From assembly GCF_023238205.1 (NCBI RefSeq), contig NZ_CP096659.1, positions 2,187,626 through 2,251,625 on the forward strand: DNA of 64,000 nucleotides. The letters are read 5' to 3'. Source of the stretch: Halorussus limi (GTDB lineage Archaea; Halobacteriota; Halobacteria; Halobacteriales; Haladaptataceae). Each line of letters begins with the position of its first letter. The first letter of the stretch is position 1. The notes beneath the pieces are model-generated. The model saw only the letters and a list, made by a program, of their open reading frames with translations. It had not been told where the DNA came from and made no database searches. This document shows, piece after piece, positions 28,045-36,997 of this stretch. Position numbers and translations under genes: made by a program.

Positions 28045-28554
28045 CTACAGGTCGCGCTGGCGGCCCTTCGGCACCGGACTCTTGAGTTCGCCGTGGACGA
28101 ACAGGCCGACGCCGAGCGGTTCGGACTCGCCCGCGAGTTCGTGCGTGGCAACCAGATACCCCCAGTCGCCGTCCCAGTCCAACTCCTGGTCCTCGCCGCG
28201 GACGAACCGGCGGGCCTGCTCGCGGGTGAGTTCGATTACGTTCTTCTCGGCCTCGCGGCCGAACCGCTGGACCGCGTTCGTCGTCGGCTTCCAGTGTTCC
28301 TGGCGGGTCCGGAGGAACTTCATGCCGAGGGCTTCGATGCGAATCGGCGAGGCGACGTTCCCGCGGAGAATCCAGATTTTGCCCTTGCCCTTCTCCCAGA
28401 ACGAGTACTCCTCGAAGGTCTCGGGCGGGATTTCGAACCGCTGGTCCCACCAGTTCAGGACCTCCTCGCGGGTCGCGCGCCCCTCGACCTCGCGGTCGTC
28501 GGCGGTGGCGGGCAGGCGGTCGAACTGCTGGCCGTCGTTCGACGTTTCGGTCAT
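28045..28554 (-). CDS. PUA-like RNA-binding partner of the rRNA methyltransferase
   Basis: 169 residues with FWEKGKGKIWILRGN, a motif resembling the C-terminal RNA-binding region of NOP2/RsmF-type methyltransferases, followed by ALGMKFLRT and TREQARRFVRGED. It overlaps the methyltransferase stop codon by four bases (ATGA), so the two are translated together. I infer it supplies RNA binding to the neighbouring enzyme. Confidence 0.7.
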   Translation of the reverse strand: MTETSNDGQQFDRLPATADDREVEGRATREEVLNWWDQRFEIPPETFEEYSFWEKGKGKIWILRGNVASPIRIEALGMKFLRTRQEHWKPTTNAVQRFGREAEKNVIELTREQARRFVRGEDQELDWDGDWGYLVATHELAGESEPLGVGLFVHGELKSPVPKGRQRDL

Positions 28555-29459
28555 CCCTCCACCTCCAGTTTCGCGCAGAAGAACCCGCCCGTGTCGTTGT
28601 GGTGGGGGTAGAACCGCTGGGCCTTCCGGACGCTCTCGTCGTAGGTCTCGCCCTCGAACTCGGTGACGCCGGGCCGCGAGTCGAGACCGACGTCGAACTC
28701 CACGAGTCGGCAGTCCTCCTCTTCGAGCGCGTAGTCGAGGACCGCCTCGTTCTCCTCGGGCGCGAACGTGCAGGTCGAGTAGACCACGGTGCCGCCCTCC
28801 TTCGTGGCCTGAATCGCGCGAGTGAGGATGCCCTTCTGGACTCCGGCGACGCTCCGGACGTGGTCCATCGTCCAGTCGTCCAGCGCGGTCGGGTTCTTCC
28901 GGATGGTCCCCTCACAGGAGCAGGGCACGTCCACGAGCGCCTTGTCGAAAGCGTCGAAATCGAAGGGCTTGAGCGAGAAGTTCCGCGAGTCGGTGTTCGT
29001 GACCGCGGTGTTGGTTACACCTAGTCGCTCGGTGTTGAACCGCAGAGCCGAGAGTCGCCCGAGGTTGTTGTCGTTGGCGACGACCAGTCCCGCGTCGTCC
29101 ATCAGCGCGGCGAGTTGAGTGGTCTTGCTCCCCGGCGCGGCGCAGGCGTCCCAGACGCGCTCGCCGGGTTCGGGCGCGAGGACTTCCGCGGGAATCGCCG
29201 AGACCTCCTCCTGCCCGTGAATCCACCCGTGGTACGACGCCCACGTGCTTCCGGGGTTGTCGGTGTCCAACTCCAGCACGGTGTCGGACCACTCGCGGCC
29301 GGTCCACCCGACGCCCTCCTCGTCCAGCGCCGCCTTCGCTCGCTCCGGGGTCGTCTCGATGGTGTTGACCCTGACGACCGAGGGGAGCGGGCGCTCGCAG
29401 GCGTCGAGGAAGGCGTCGAAGTCCTCGACAAGCGGTTCGTAGCGCTCCAGTTTCTCCAT
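28551..29459 (-). CDS. RsmB/NOP2-family RNA m5C methyltransferase
   Basis: 302 residues. SAM motif I is WDACAAPGSKTTQLAA (about residues 105-120), motif IV DVPCSCEGTIRKNP supplies one Cys and motif VI STCTFAPEENEAVL the catalytic Cys. N-terminal RVNTIETTPERAKAAL is the usual RNA-binding leader. It methylates C5 of cytosine in rRNA or tRNA; which position is not readable. Start set at the ATG at 29459, because the upstream open frame is non-coding in composition. Confidence 0.93.
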   Translation of the reverse strand: MEKLERYEPLVEDFDAFLDACERPLPSVVRVNTIETTPERAKAALDEEGVGWTGREWSDTVLELDTDNPGSTWASYHGWIHGQEEVSAIPAEVLAPEPGERVWDACAAPGSKTTQLAALMDDAGLVVANDNNLGRLSALRFNTERLGVTNTAVTNTDSRNFSLKPFDFDAFDKALVDVPCSCEGTIRKNPTALDDWTMDHVRSVAGVQKGILTRAIQATKEGGTVVYSTCTFAPEENEAVLDYALEEEDCRLVEFDVGLDSRPGVTEFEGETYDESVRKAQRFYPHHNDTGGFFCAKLEVEG

Positions 29460-29558
29460 CGGTGGAGGGTTCGGGCGAGCGGCGTTTGTGGGTTTCGGAA
29501 GGGAGCGGTGTGCTCGTCGGCCGTAGCCGTTACCCGTGCATCTCCCGTCACCTGTCCT

Positions 29559-29837
29559 ATGGCAAACGCGAACGCGCCCGACGACATCGACTGGGACGAG
29601 GCCGCGCGCATGGAACTCGAACCCGACGCCATCCACGAGAGCAACGACGGCTACTTCTTCGACTGCCCGGAGTGTGGCTCCCCGGCAACCATCGAGAACA
29701 TCATCGAGGAGGGCCGGTGCAACGGCTACCTGAACGAACAGGTCGAGGGGGTCGACTTCGACGTGGAGAACGTCTCCTGCTCGGCGCGACTCCAACTCGA
29801 AATGGCGTACACGTCCGACCCCGAGTCCGAGACGTAG
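29559..29837 (+). CDS. Small zinc-binding protein
   Basis: 92 acidic residues with FFDCPECGSPATIEN and later EGRC and NVSC cysteines: a likely C4 zinc site (CxxC plus two distant Cys). Starts ATG at 29559, divergent from the methyltransferase gene. Function unknown. Confidence 0.7.
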   Translation: MANANAPDDIDWDEAARMELEPDAIHESNDGYFFDCPECGSPATIENIIEEGRCNGYLNEQVEGVDFDVENVSCSARLQLEMAYTSDPESET

Positions 29838-29882
29838 GCTCGGACCCGAACTGTTTTCACGGCGTCGTGTGTCGCCGCGGAC

Positions 29883-30254
29883 ATGAACGGCAGACGCGGA
29901 CGAGGACGCGACGGACCGAGCGAGGGAACGGTACTCCGACTGGCGCTGCTCGCGGCCATCGTCGCCGTGCCGGGCGTCCAACTGTTCGGCACCGACGCGC
30001 TTCGGGAGTCAGCGGGCGCGCTCCGGACCGGCCAGACCTCGCAGTTCGCGCCGGTGCTGGCGGGCGGGATCCTTCTGGTCGGCGCGGCGCTGGCGGTGCG
30101 GGCCGGGTGGTCGCAGTTGCGCTCCGACGGCGAGAGCGTGGAGACCGGCGTCCCCGACGAGACGCGCCCCTGCCGGATATGCGGTCGGAACCTCGACCCC
30201 TACCGGAGCAGGTGCCCTCACTGCGACACCCGCGAACCGGTCGAGGACCGGTGA
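29883..30254 (+). CDS. Membrane protein with C-terminal zinc ribbon
   Basis: 123 residues: two hydrophobic segments (about 18-36 and 54-74), then a soluble tail with CRICGRNLDPYRSRCPHCDTREP, a four-Cys zinc ribbon of the type CxxC-x12-CxxC. The layout (membrane helices plus small ribbon) is common in haloarchaea and of unknown role. Confidence 0.75.
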   Translation: MNGRRGRGRDGPSEGTVLRLALLAAIVAVPGVQLFGTDALRESAGALRTGQTSQFAPVLAGGILLVGAALAVRAGWSQLRSDGESVETGVPDETRPCRICGRNLDPYRSRCPHCDTREPVEDR

Positions 30255-30411
30255 GCGGTCGGTCCGACGCCAGAGAACGGGCCGAACCGACCGACATCCG
30301 GCCGGCCCTCGACCGAACTGACCGCCGACCGAATCGACCGTCGTCCGAACCGACAACCACGCACCGTCGATAGCCCGGACCTTTATGCGGCCGCTGACGC
30401 ATCATTCTCAC

Positions 30412-31158
30412 ATGGCAAACGTCACCGTCGTCGCCGAGGACGTGGAGTTGGACCGACCGACGCTGGTCGAGGGCCTGCCGGGCGTCGGACTGGTCGGCAA
30501 AATCGCGACCGACCACCTGGTGGATACGTTCGACATGACCTACTACGCCAGCATCGACTGCGACGGTCTACCCCGACTCGCGGTCTACGAGGAGTCGAGT
30601 CGAGAGCTTCGACCGCCGGTCCGACTCTACGCCGACGCGGAGCGCGACCTCGTGGCGCTCCAGAGCGACGTTCCGGTGTCGGCGTCGGCGGCCTCGGATT
30701 TCGCCGGGTGCATCAGCGATTGGCTCGACGACCGCGACGCCACCGCCATCTACATGAGCGGCCTTCCGAATCAGAAGGAGGCCGACGAGATTCCGTCGCT
30801 CTACGGCGTCGCGACCGGCGACGCGGGCGGCCGACTCGACGAGCAGGACATCGACGCGCCGAACGAGCGCGGCGCTGTCAGCGGTCCCACGGGCGCGCTC
30901 CTGCACGAGGCGGGCGCTCGCGGCCTCGACTCGCTCGGCCTCGTCGTGGAGAGCGACCCGCAGTTCCCCGACCCGGAGGCCGCCCGCATCCTCATCGAAC
31001 GCGGCATCGCCCCGCTGGCGGACGTGGAGGTGGACACCGACGACCTCGTGGACCGCGCCGAGGACATCACCGAGCAGAAGGAGCAACTGGCCCAGCAGAT
31101 GCAGGAGGCCGAGACCGACGAGAGTTCGCAGGCCCAGCCGCTCCGTATGTTCCAATGA
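30412..31158 (+). CDS. PAC2-family (proteasome assembly chaperone-like) protein
   Basis: 248 residues. The N-terminus LVEGLPGVGLVGKIATDHLV and later YMSGLPNQKEAD, GPTGALLHEAGARG match archaeal PbaA/PbaB-like PAC2 proteins. C-terminal coiled coil (about residues 210-240). A TTTATGCGG box about 30 bases before the ATG supports this start and a leaderless transcript. Homologues are linked to proteasome assembly, but archaeal roles vary. Confidence 0.85.
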   Translation: MANVTVVAEDVELDRPTLVEGLPGVGLVGKIATDHLVDTFDMTYYASIDCDGLPRLAVYEESSRELRPPVRLYADAERDLVALQSDVPVSASAASDFAGCISDWLDDRDATAIYMSGLPNQKEADEIPSLYGVATGDAGGRLDEQDIDAPNERGAVSGPTGALLHEAGARGLDSLGLVVESDPQFPDPEAARILIERGIAPLADVEVDTDDLVDRAEDITEQKEQLAQQMQEAETDESSQAQPLRMFQ

Positions 31159-31214
31159 AACTTTTGCTGCGGTCGAGCGCGCCGTAGGCGCGCTCTCCCT
31201 GGCAAAACTTTCAT
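31155..31214 (+). terminator. Long inverted repeat after the PAC2 gene
   Basis: Outer arms ATGAAACTTTTGC (31155-31167) and GCAAAACTTTCAT (31202-31214) pair with one mismatch; an inner stem AGCGCGCC/GGCGCGCT closes the loop. The left arm contains the PAC2 stop codon. It could act as a terminator or be a remnant of a small palindromic repeat element. Confidence 0.6.
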
Positions 31215-31438
31215 GAAAAGCACTGCGTTCGTCCCGTCACTCGCTTCGCTCGTTCTGGTCCTCACTTGGCCCGCTCGCTCGTCGCTTCGCTCCTCGCTCG
31301 CGGTCGAACTGCCGGTGCGAACCGCACCGCGACGGCGACCCGCGCTCGCTCCGTTCGCGCGGAGGTTGGCAGACGCGTGGACCGTCGAACCGGCACGATT
31401 TCACCAAGCCTTTCTCGATGCTCCGCGTCGGATACGGT

Positions 31439-31585
31439 ATGAGTGACCTCGAAGACGCAGTTTCGGAGTTCCTGAGCGAGACGGACACGGTGTACGACGA
31501 GTACGATAAAGGCTACATGGACGCCGACGCCGCCCTGAGCCGAATCGAGAAGGAGGTCGAAGACCTCCGCGAGCAGGTCGAATAG
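31439..31585 (+). CDS. Small coiled-coil protein
   Basis: 48 residues starting MSDLEDAVSEFLSETDTVYDEY and ending in a heptad-like segment (SRIEKEVEDLREQVE). Strongly acidic and with haloarchaeal codon use. Preceded by about 220 bases of GC-rich sequence without a gene. Function unknown. Confidence 0.6.
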   Translation: MSDLEDAVSEFLSETDTVYDEYDKGYMDADAALSRIEKEVEDLREQVE

Positions 31586-31591
31586 TACCTC

Positions 31592-31960
31592 TTATCCGAC
31601 GGTACAGCCTTGGCTAGTGTACGTCATGAGCGTGTAGTTCGTCCCCTCGTAGTCGATGATGTAGGCGCTCGCCTCGTCGGAGTACGAGAACTCCGGCGGA
31701 GCGTTGCCCCCGCGGTAGGGGACGACGTAACTGTCCTGCTTCAGCGCCTTTCGGAACAGTTCCTTCGCCCGGTCGGAAAGTTCCGCGTAGGCGAGTTCCG
31801 TTCCGCCGTAGCTACTGTCTCCGTCCAAAACCTCGTGGTGGAGTTCGCAGGTCCGGCCGAGTCCGAGCGACGAACAGCCGGCGAGCGCGGCGACCGAGGT
31901 GCCGGCGACGGCGGCGCTGGTGAGTCGGAAAACGCGGCGTCTGGAGTAGTCGGAGGCCAT
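31592..31960 (-). CDS. Tat-exported small lipoprotein
   Basis: 122 residues. N-terminus SRRRVFRLTSAAVAGTSVAALAGC shows a twin-arginine motif and lipobox ALAGC. The mature part has three Cys in total and a GGTELAYAELSDRAKELFRKAL segment resembling haloarchaeal domain DUF7979-like small surface proteins. Role unknown. It sits at the 3' end of a convergent pair with the small coiled-coil gene. Confidence 0.75.
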   Translation of the reverse strand: MASDYSRRRVFRLTSAAVAGTSVAALAGCSSLGLGRTCELHHEVLDGDSSYGGTELAYAELSDRAKELFRKALKQDSYVVPYRGGNAPPEFSYSDEASAYIIDYEGTNYTLMTYTSQGCTVG

Positions 31961-32019
31961 CTACGGAATCCGCGGACGCCGAGAGTAAGTGTTTTCTGTC
32001 GGATATTTCCGCGTCGGCC

Positions 32020-33390
32020 TCAATACTTGGGGTCCGCGCCGGTCGTCTCGTAGATATCCTCCATAATCGAGTCGCGCTTGCGCTGCCACGGTTCGAGGCC
32101 CTGCGGACGACTGGGATACCGCTCGTAGTGGTCGATGAGGTCGTCGGCGAGGCTCTTGGTCTGGTAGAGGTCGTAGATGAGGTCCCAGTGGCCGACCGAC
32201 TTGATGGCGGTCTGAATCTTGAGCCACCACCCGACGTTCGCGCTGCCCGAGTAGAGCGCCTCGGCGAGTTTGGTCGCCGGGAGCGCACCGAGCAGTCCCA
32301 TCAGGTCGTCGACGTCCACCGCGGTCGAGAAGATATTGTACACGTCGAGACCGGCGTAGCGCGCGCCGAAGTGGTCCATCACGCGCTGATTGTACTCCCA
32401 GAGGTTGGTCTCGCCCACGTCGCCGTCCTCGATGGCGTCGATGGCGGCCTCGGCGGCGTACTTGCCCGCGTAGGCCGCGCCCGCGATGCCGCCGCCGGTA
32501 GTCGGGTTGACGTGGCCGGCGGCGTCGCCGACCGCCATGAACCCCGGCGCGGTCGCCGAGTCGTAGGGGCGGCGGGTCGGGAGCGCCGCGCCGAGTTTGT
32601 CCTCGACCGTCGCGTTCTCGAACTCGGGTCGGGCCCGGAGGTCCCGCTTGAGGTCGTCCACCAGATGCATCGGCTCCTCGGTCATCTGGAAGCCGAGTCC
32701 GGCGTTGATTTCGGTGTCGGTCCGCGGGAAGTACCAGAGGTAGCCCGCGGCGCGTTCGGTGGGCTTGAACACGAGCGCGTCGTCCCACGGCACCGGTTCC
32801 TCGACCTCCACGATTTCGCGGTAGGCCGAGCAGAACTGCGAGTAGGTGACGTTGGTGTCGAACGTCGGGCCTTCGAGGTCGGCCTTGTCCTGCAGAATCG
32901 ACAGCGACCCCGCGGCGTCCACGACCACGTCGGCGTCGTAGCGCTGGATGTCGCCCTTCCGCTTGCCCCGGACGCCCGTGACGCGGCCGTCCTCGCGCTG
33001 GGTCACGTCCTTGACCACCGTGTTGTAGTGGAACTCGACGCCCGCGCGCTCGGCGCCCTCGATGATGCGTCGGCCGTACTCCCACCGGTCGATGACCGCC
33101 AACTCGCCGGGCACCGGGATTTCGAGGACCGTGTTCTCTTGGGGTATCTCGAACCGGCCGTGGTCGACGCCCGTGTTGGTGAACGACGGTTCCAACTGGG
33201 ACTTCGGGATGGCCTCGGGGAAGGCGTCCGCGCCCTTCAGGGCGTCACCGCAGGCGATGTGTCCGGCCTCCTCCTCGTCCTTGCGCTCGACGACGACGAC
33301 ATCGTACCCTTCTCGCGCCGCGGTCGCGGCGGCGTAGCAACCCGCCGTCCCCGCCCCGACGACGACGATGTCGCACTCGTGCGTAGTCAT
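32020..33390 (-). CDS. Geranylgeranyl reductase family flavoprotein
   Basis: 456 residues. The N-terminal FAD-binding motif CDIVVVGAGTAGCYAAATAA (about residues 5-24), the mid GDAAGHVNPTTGGGIAGAAYAG (about 290-311) and the FPRTDTEINAGLG block define archaeal digeranylgeranyl-glycerophospholipid reductases, which saturate isoprenoid chains of archaeal lipids. Start at ATG 33390; the upstream frame is not haloarchaeal. Divergent from a plant-type ferredoxin, its likely electron donor. Confidence 0.9.
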   Translation of the reverse strand: MTTHECDIVVVGAGTAGCYAAATAAREGYDVVVVERKDEEEAGHIACGDALKGADAFPEAIPKSQLEPSFTNTGVDHGRFEIPQENTVLEIPVPGELAVIDRWEYGRRIIEGAERAGVEFHYNTVVKDVTQREDGRVTGVRGKRKGDIQRYDADVVVDAAGSLSILQDKADLEGPTFDTNVTYSQFCSAYREIVEVEEPVPWDDALVFKPTERAAGYLWYFPRTDTEINAGLGFQMTEEPMHLVDDLKRDLRARPEFENATVEDKLGAALPTRRPYDSATAPGFMAVGDAAGHVNPTTGGGIAGAAYAGKYAAEAAIDAIEDGDVGETNLWEYNQRVMDHFGARYAGLDVYNIFSTAVDVDDLMGLLGALPATKLAEALYSGSANVGWWLKIQTAIKSVGHWDLIYDLYQTKSLADDLIDHYERYPSRPQGLEPWQRKRDSIMEDIYETTGADPKY

Positions 33391-33509
33391 GCATTCGGCT
33401 ACGTGACGGAGGGGGCAAAACTCTTTATACGCGAAGCGACATTCTGTCGGCCCTCTGGCGACAGCCCCGGCGATAAAGAGTAAAGTGACGGAGTTTCGTA
33501 GCACGAGGC

Positions 33510-33842
33510 ATGACCGAGTACACCGTCGAGTTCGTCGGCACGGGCGAGACCATCGAAGTCTCGGACAAGGAGACCATCCTGAGCAAGTGCATCGAGGAGG
33601 GCATCGCGCAGGAGTACTCCTGTCGCGTCGGGATGTGTCTGGCCTGCTCGGCCGAAATCGTGGCGGGCGACGTGACCCAACCCGCGGCCCGCGGCCTCAC
33701 CGACGAGGAGGCCGAAGAGTACGCGCTGACCTGCATGGCGCGACCCCAGAGCGACCTGAAACTGGACCGCGGCAAGTACCCGCCGAGCATCGAGGACGAG
33801 GCCGGAGCGATGGAGAGCGAGGCCGCGGCCGCCGACGACTGA
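33510..33842 (+). CDS. [2Fe-2S] ferredoxin, plant type
   Basis: 110 residues. The cluster signature CRVGMCLAC (about residues 38-46) plus the fourth Cys in YALTCMARP (about 76) is complete, and the C-terminal tail is acidic. It carries electrons for reductases; the divergent neighbour is a lipid reductase that needs a low-potential donor. Confidence 0.92.
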   Translation: MTEYTVEFVGTGETIEVSDKETILSKCIEEGIAQEYSCRVGMCLACSAEIVAGDVTQPAARGLTDEEAEEYALTCMARPQSDLKLDRGKYPPSIEDEAGAMESEAAAADD

Positions 33843-33862
33843 CCGCGCTTCCGCTCGTCTCG

Positions 33863-34675
33863 TTACTCTCGATTCTTCTCGAACCACTCCGTACCGTAGT
33901 CCACCGCGGCCCGCTGAGAGACTAGTTTCGCGTCCGCGGGACCGACCGTCCCTTCCGTCACCGCCTCGGGGTGGTCCTCCTCGAAGTCCCGACCCGCGTC
34001 GGCGAAGTCGTCGGCCTCGTACGAGAGGTGTTCGAGGGTGATTCTCTCGGGGTCGCCGTCGTCGCCGACGACGGTCGTCTCGTGGGTCGAAACCTCCTGC
34101 TCGTGGTCGCTCCGATGCTCCGCGAGGTGGAACGAGGTGTTCGTGTCGAACTCGGTCCCGAGCATCAGAATCGTCCCGTCGCGGTCGTAGATTTCCGCGA
34201 GCGGTGATTCCTCGCCGAGTCCGTTTTCGTAGGGGTGGTCGGCGACGATGGCCTCGGCGTCGACACCCCACGCCGCGAACGAGTAGGTCGGGTGGCGACT
34301 CCGGCGGACCTCGGGATACGTCCGGAAGCACTCCGGAATCGCGCCCACGCTCCGCGTCGGCGTCACCGCCGGGCGGTAGGCCGGGCGCTCGGTCCGAATC
34401 ACGTCCTCCCAGTCGTCCGGGACCGGCGGGTTCCGCCAGCGAGAGGGGTCGGTGTACTGAGGCGAGTGAGTCGGCATCACGAGCGTTCCCTCGGACGTGA
34501 CGACCTCCATCAGTGCGTTCACGACCGCGGGCGCACCGCCCGTGACCCACCCGAGCGAGGAGAGCGACGAGTGGACCAGCAGGGTGTCGCCCGGTTCGAC
34601 GCCGAGGTCGAGGAGGTCGTTCGCGATTCTGTCCGGCGTTACCGGTTCGTCGGTTCGTTCGATGCGTTCTTCCAT
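33863..34675 (-). CDS. AAC(3)-family N-acetyltransferase
   Basis: About 270 residues. LLVHSSLSSLGWVTGGA, GTLVMPTHSPQYTDPS and ILMLGTEFDTNTSFHLAEHR are the core motifs of the aminoglycoside 3-N-acetyltransferase fold. Archaea do not usually meet these drugs, so the natural substrate is unknown. An in-frame ATG 17 codons upstream is a possible alternative start. Confidence 0.85.
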   Translation of the reverse strand: MEERIERTDEPVTPDRIANDLLDLGVEPGDTLLVHSSLSSLGWVTGGAPAVVNALMEVVTSEGTLVMPTHSPQYTDPSRWRNPPVPDDWEDVIRTERPAYRPAVTPTRSVGAIPECFRTYPEVRRSRHPTYSFAAWGVDAEAIVADHPYENGLGEESPLAEIYDRDGTILMLGTEFDTNTSFHLAEHRSDHEQEVSTHETTVVGDDGDPERITLEHLSYEADDFADAGRDFEEDHPEAVTEGTVGPADAKLVSQRAAVDYGTEWFEKNRE

Positions 34676-34799
34676 GTTCGAGGATGCTCCGTCGCAATTC
34701 GGCTCTCGGTCGTCTACCTCAGGCAATCGGTCCCAGCGATAAAACCGTTGTCACGGTTCGCGGCGTAGTACCACGTTTCACCGAGCGAACGGGCGGGCC

Positions 34800-35393
34800 T
34801 CAGGGCGGGCGCTCCATCGAGAATCGGTCGTCGGTCGTCGCGTACAGACTCCCCGACAGGCGACCGACGGCGTCCAGTTTCTCCACGTCCATCTTCCCGT
34901 CGGTCGTCACGTCGTCGTCGAGGTGGACTCGTTCGACTTCGCCGAGGACCATCGTGGACCCGCCCACGTCGACCATCTCGTAGAGCGAGCACTCGAAGGC
35001 GATCGGCGACTCCGCCACGCGGGGCGGGGCGACGACGGTCGATTCGGCCCGCGTGACCGCGGCGCGGTCGAACTCGCTCTCGCCCGCCGGGAGGGTCGCT
35101 GCGGTCTCGTTCATCGCTTCGGCGACGGACTCGGTGACGACGTTGACGACGAACTCCTCGGTCTCGCGGACGTTCCGCGGCGTGTCCTTCAGACCGTCGG
35201 GCGCGTCCGAGTCGTCCACCGGCGAGAACATCACGACCGGCGGGTCGACCGCGACCACGTTGAAGAAACTGTAGGGCGCGAGGTTGTCCGCTCCCCCGGG
35301 GCCGGTCGTGCTGACCCACGCGATGGGTCGGGGTACGACCGCGCCCGCGAGCGTCCGGTACAGCGAGGGAACCTCGTCGGGGTCGATTTCCAT
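34800..35393 (-). CDS. Flavin reductase-like FMN-binding protein
   Basis: 197 residues. VVPRPIAWVSTTGPGGADNLAPYSFFNVVA (about residues 18-47) and KDTPRNVRETEEFVVNVV are the FMN-binding core of the split-barrel flavin reductase family. Likely FMN-dependent reduction of an unknown acceptor. The chosen start MEIDPDEVPSLYR is the family's usual beginning. Confidence 0.87.
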   Translation of the reverse strand: MEIDPDEVPSLYRTLAGAVVPRPIAWVSTTGPGGADNLAPYSFFNVVAVDPPVVMFSPVDDSDAPDGLKDTPRNVRETEEFVVNVVTESVAEAMNETAATLPAGESEFDRAAVTRAESTVVAPPRVAESPIAFECSLYEMVDVGGSTMVLGEVERVHLDDDVTTDGKMDVEKLDAVGRLSGSLYATTDDRFSMERPP

Positions 35394-35501
35394 GTCGGAC
35401 GAACGGAGTACGGCGTGGAAGGGTTTGCGCTTCCGGCGAGCGTCGGACCGAATCGACGGAGGGCCAACATGCCAAAGACTGTCGCGGGGCAAGGTTCGGA
35501 C

Positions 35502-35726
35502 ATGGTAGACGAAGAGACCGCCGAAGGCCAAGACGACCGGCGCGAGGAGATGCAGGCCGAACGCGACGAGGAGGTCGAGGAGGAGTTAGAGCGCGTGGAC
35601 GAGGAGATGGACCCCGAGGAGACCGAGCAGTCCGACGCCGCCACCCTGCCCGACGACGAGGAGGGCGACCACGACCGGAAGGACGGCCGGCACGTCGAGA
35701 CGAACGAGTCGAGCGACGCCGGTTAA
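35502..35726 (+). CDS. Very acidic small protein
   Basis: 74 residues, about half Asp or Glu, with a probable helix (REEMQAERDEEVEEELERV). An in-frame ATG eleven codons upstream is also possible. Its stop overlaps the convergent rhodanese gene by four bases. Likely a real but uncharacterised haloarchaeal protein. Confidence 0.5.
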   Translation: MVDEETAEGQDDRREEMQAERDEEVEEELERVDEEMDPEETEQSDAATLPDDEEGDHDRKDGRHVETNESSDAG

Positions 35727-36928
35727 TCGCCCTCGGCCCCGACCGCGCAGTTGTTCGGCCCTAATTCTATCTCGAACGCCGCCTCGTCGTCCAGCGACTC
35801 CAGACCCAGATTCGCCGCGACGATGTCCTCGTAGTTGGCGGGCCGCGGCGGGAGCGAGTCGAGGACTCGGTCCACGAACGCCGCCTCGTCGTCCGGAATC
35901 CGGAGGCGCTCGCGAACCTCGCCGATTTCGGCGGCGAAGGTCCCGTTCGCGTCGGGGTTCGGCGCGGCGTCGGGCGTCCGGTGGCCCGGCGCGACCAGCG
36001 TCTCGTCGGGGAGCGCGAGCAGGCGGTCGGTCAAGGTGTCGTAGAGCGTGCCCGCGAGGTCGCGGGCGCCATCGTCGCCTCGCTCCAAATCGGGCCTGCC
36101 GAAGCTATCTGCGAAGAGCGCGTCGCCCGTGAACAGCACGCCGCCGAGTCGAAGTGCAGTCAGTTCGGTCGTGTGTCCGGGCGCGTGAAGCGCGGTCAGG
36201 GTCGCGTCGCCGACCCGAATCTCGTCGCCGTCTCGGAGCGGGGTGGCGTCGAACGCGAGTCCGCGCTCGTCCGCGCCCGCCGGGAGGACGGCCTCGGCGC
36301 CGGTCTCGTCGGCGAGTCGGCGGACGCCCGAGACGTGGTCGGCGTGGACGTGGGTGTCGATTGCCCGTACGAGGTCGGCACCGCGCTCCGCCGCGTCGGC
36401 GACGTACCGGTCGGCGAACGCCCGCAGGGGGTCGATGACCGCGGCTTCGTCGCTGGAGACGACCAGATGGGCGAGACAGCCGCTCGCGGGCCGGTCGTAC
36501 TGGAGGACGGTCACGTCGCCCGTCCGGTCGGCCGCGTCGGTCGGAAGCTCTCGCGAAACGTACACTCGCGCCCACCCCGCCATCCCGGAGTCGAGGTTCC
36601 GGGCCTCGATGCCCTCCTCGCGCAGGAGTTCGGCGACGGTCGCGCTGACCTCCCCACGGGGGCAGACCGTGACCACCGGCTCTCGGAGGTCGAGGTCCGC
36701 GACGAACTCGCCGACCTCGTCGCGGGCCTTCGCGGCCGCGAACTCGGCGTACGTGACCCGCGTGGCGTCGACGCTGTCGCCCGTGATGCGCCACGCCTCG
36801 AACTCGTCGCGGTTGCGCACGTCGAGCAGCGAGACGCGCTCGCCGCGCCGGATTCGCTCGTGGAGGTCCGCGGGCGAAATCGACGGGGCGTCGTCGGTCG
36901 CTTCCGGGGAACGCTCGTCGTCGGTCAT
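35723..36928 (-). CDS. Rhodanese-metallo-beta-lactamase fusion (persulfide dioxygenase-like)
   Basis: 401 residues. Residues 15-130 form a rhodanese domain with active-site loop VCPRGEVSATV (Cys about 89). Residues 140-330 form an MBL-fold hydrolase with THVHADH (about 191-197), LHAPGHTTE and FTGDALFADSFGRPD, the ETHE1 persulfide dioxygenase signature. It oxidises glutathione-like or protein persulfides to sulfite, with the rhodanese handling the sulfane sulfur. Fusion order here is rhodanese first. Confidence 0.9.
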   Translation of the reverse strand: MTDDERSPEATDDAPSISPADLHERIRRGERVSLLDVRNRDEFEAWRITGDSVDATRVTYAEFAAAKARDEVGEFVADLDLREPVVTVCPRGEVSATVAELLREEGIEARNLDSGMAGWARVYVSRELPTDAADRTGDVTVLQYDRPASGCLAHLVVSSDEAAVIDPLRAFADRYVADAAERGADLVRAIDTHVHADHVSGVRRLADETGAEAVLPAGADERGLAFDATPLRDGDEIRVGDATLTALHAPGHTTELTALRLGGVLFTGDALFADSFGRPDLERGDDGARDLAGTLYDTLTDRLLALPDETLVAPGHRTPDAAPNPDANGTFAAEIGEVRERLRIPDDEAAFVDRVLDSLPPRPANYEDIVAANLGLESLDDEAAFEIELGPNNCAVGAEGD

Positions 36929-36997
36929 ACCCGACCGTACGACTCGCGAGGTGAAAACGATGTGGCGGCGTTCGCGCCGTAGGATTCGGGACCCGAG

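Noticed and set aside
32128..33483. A 451-residue frame antisense to the geranylgeranyl reductase gene
   Set aside because: It is a shadow of codon bias; the minus-strand gene has all FAD-binding motifs.
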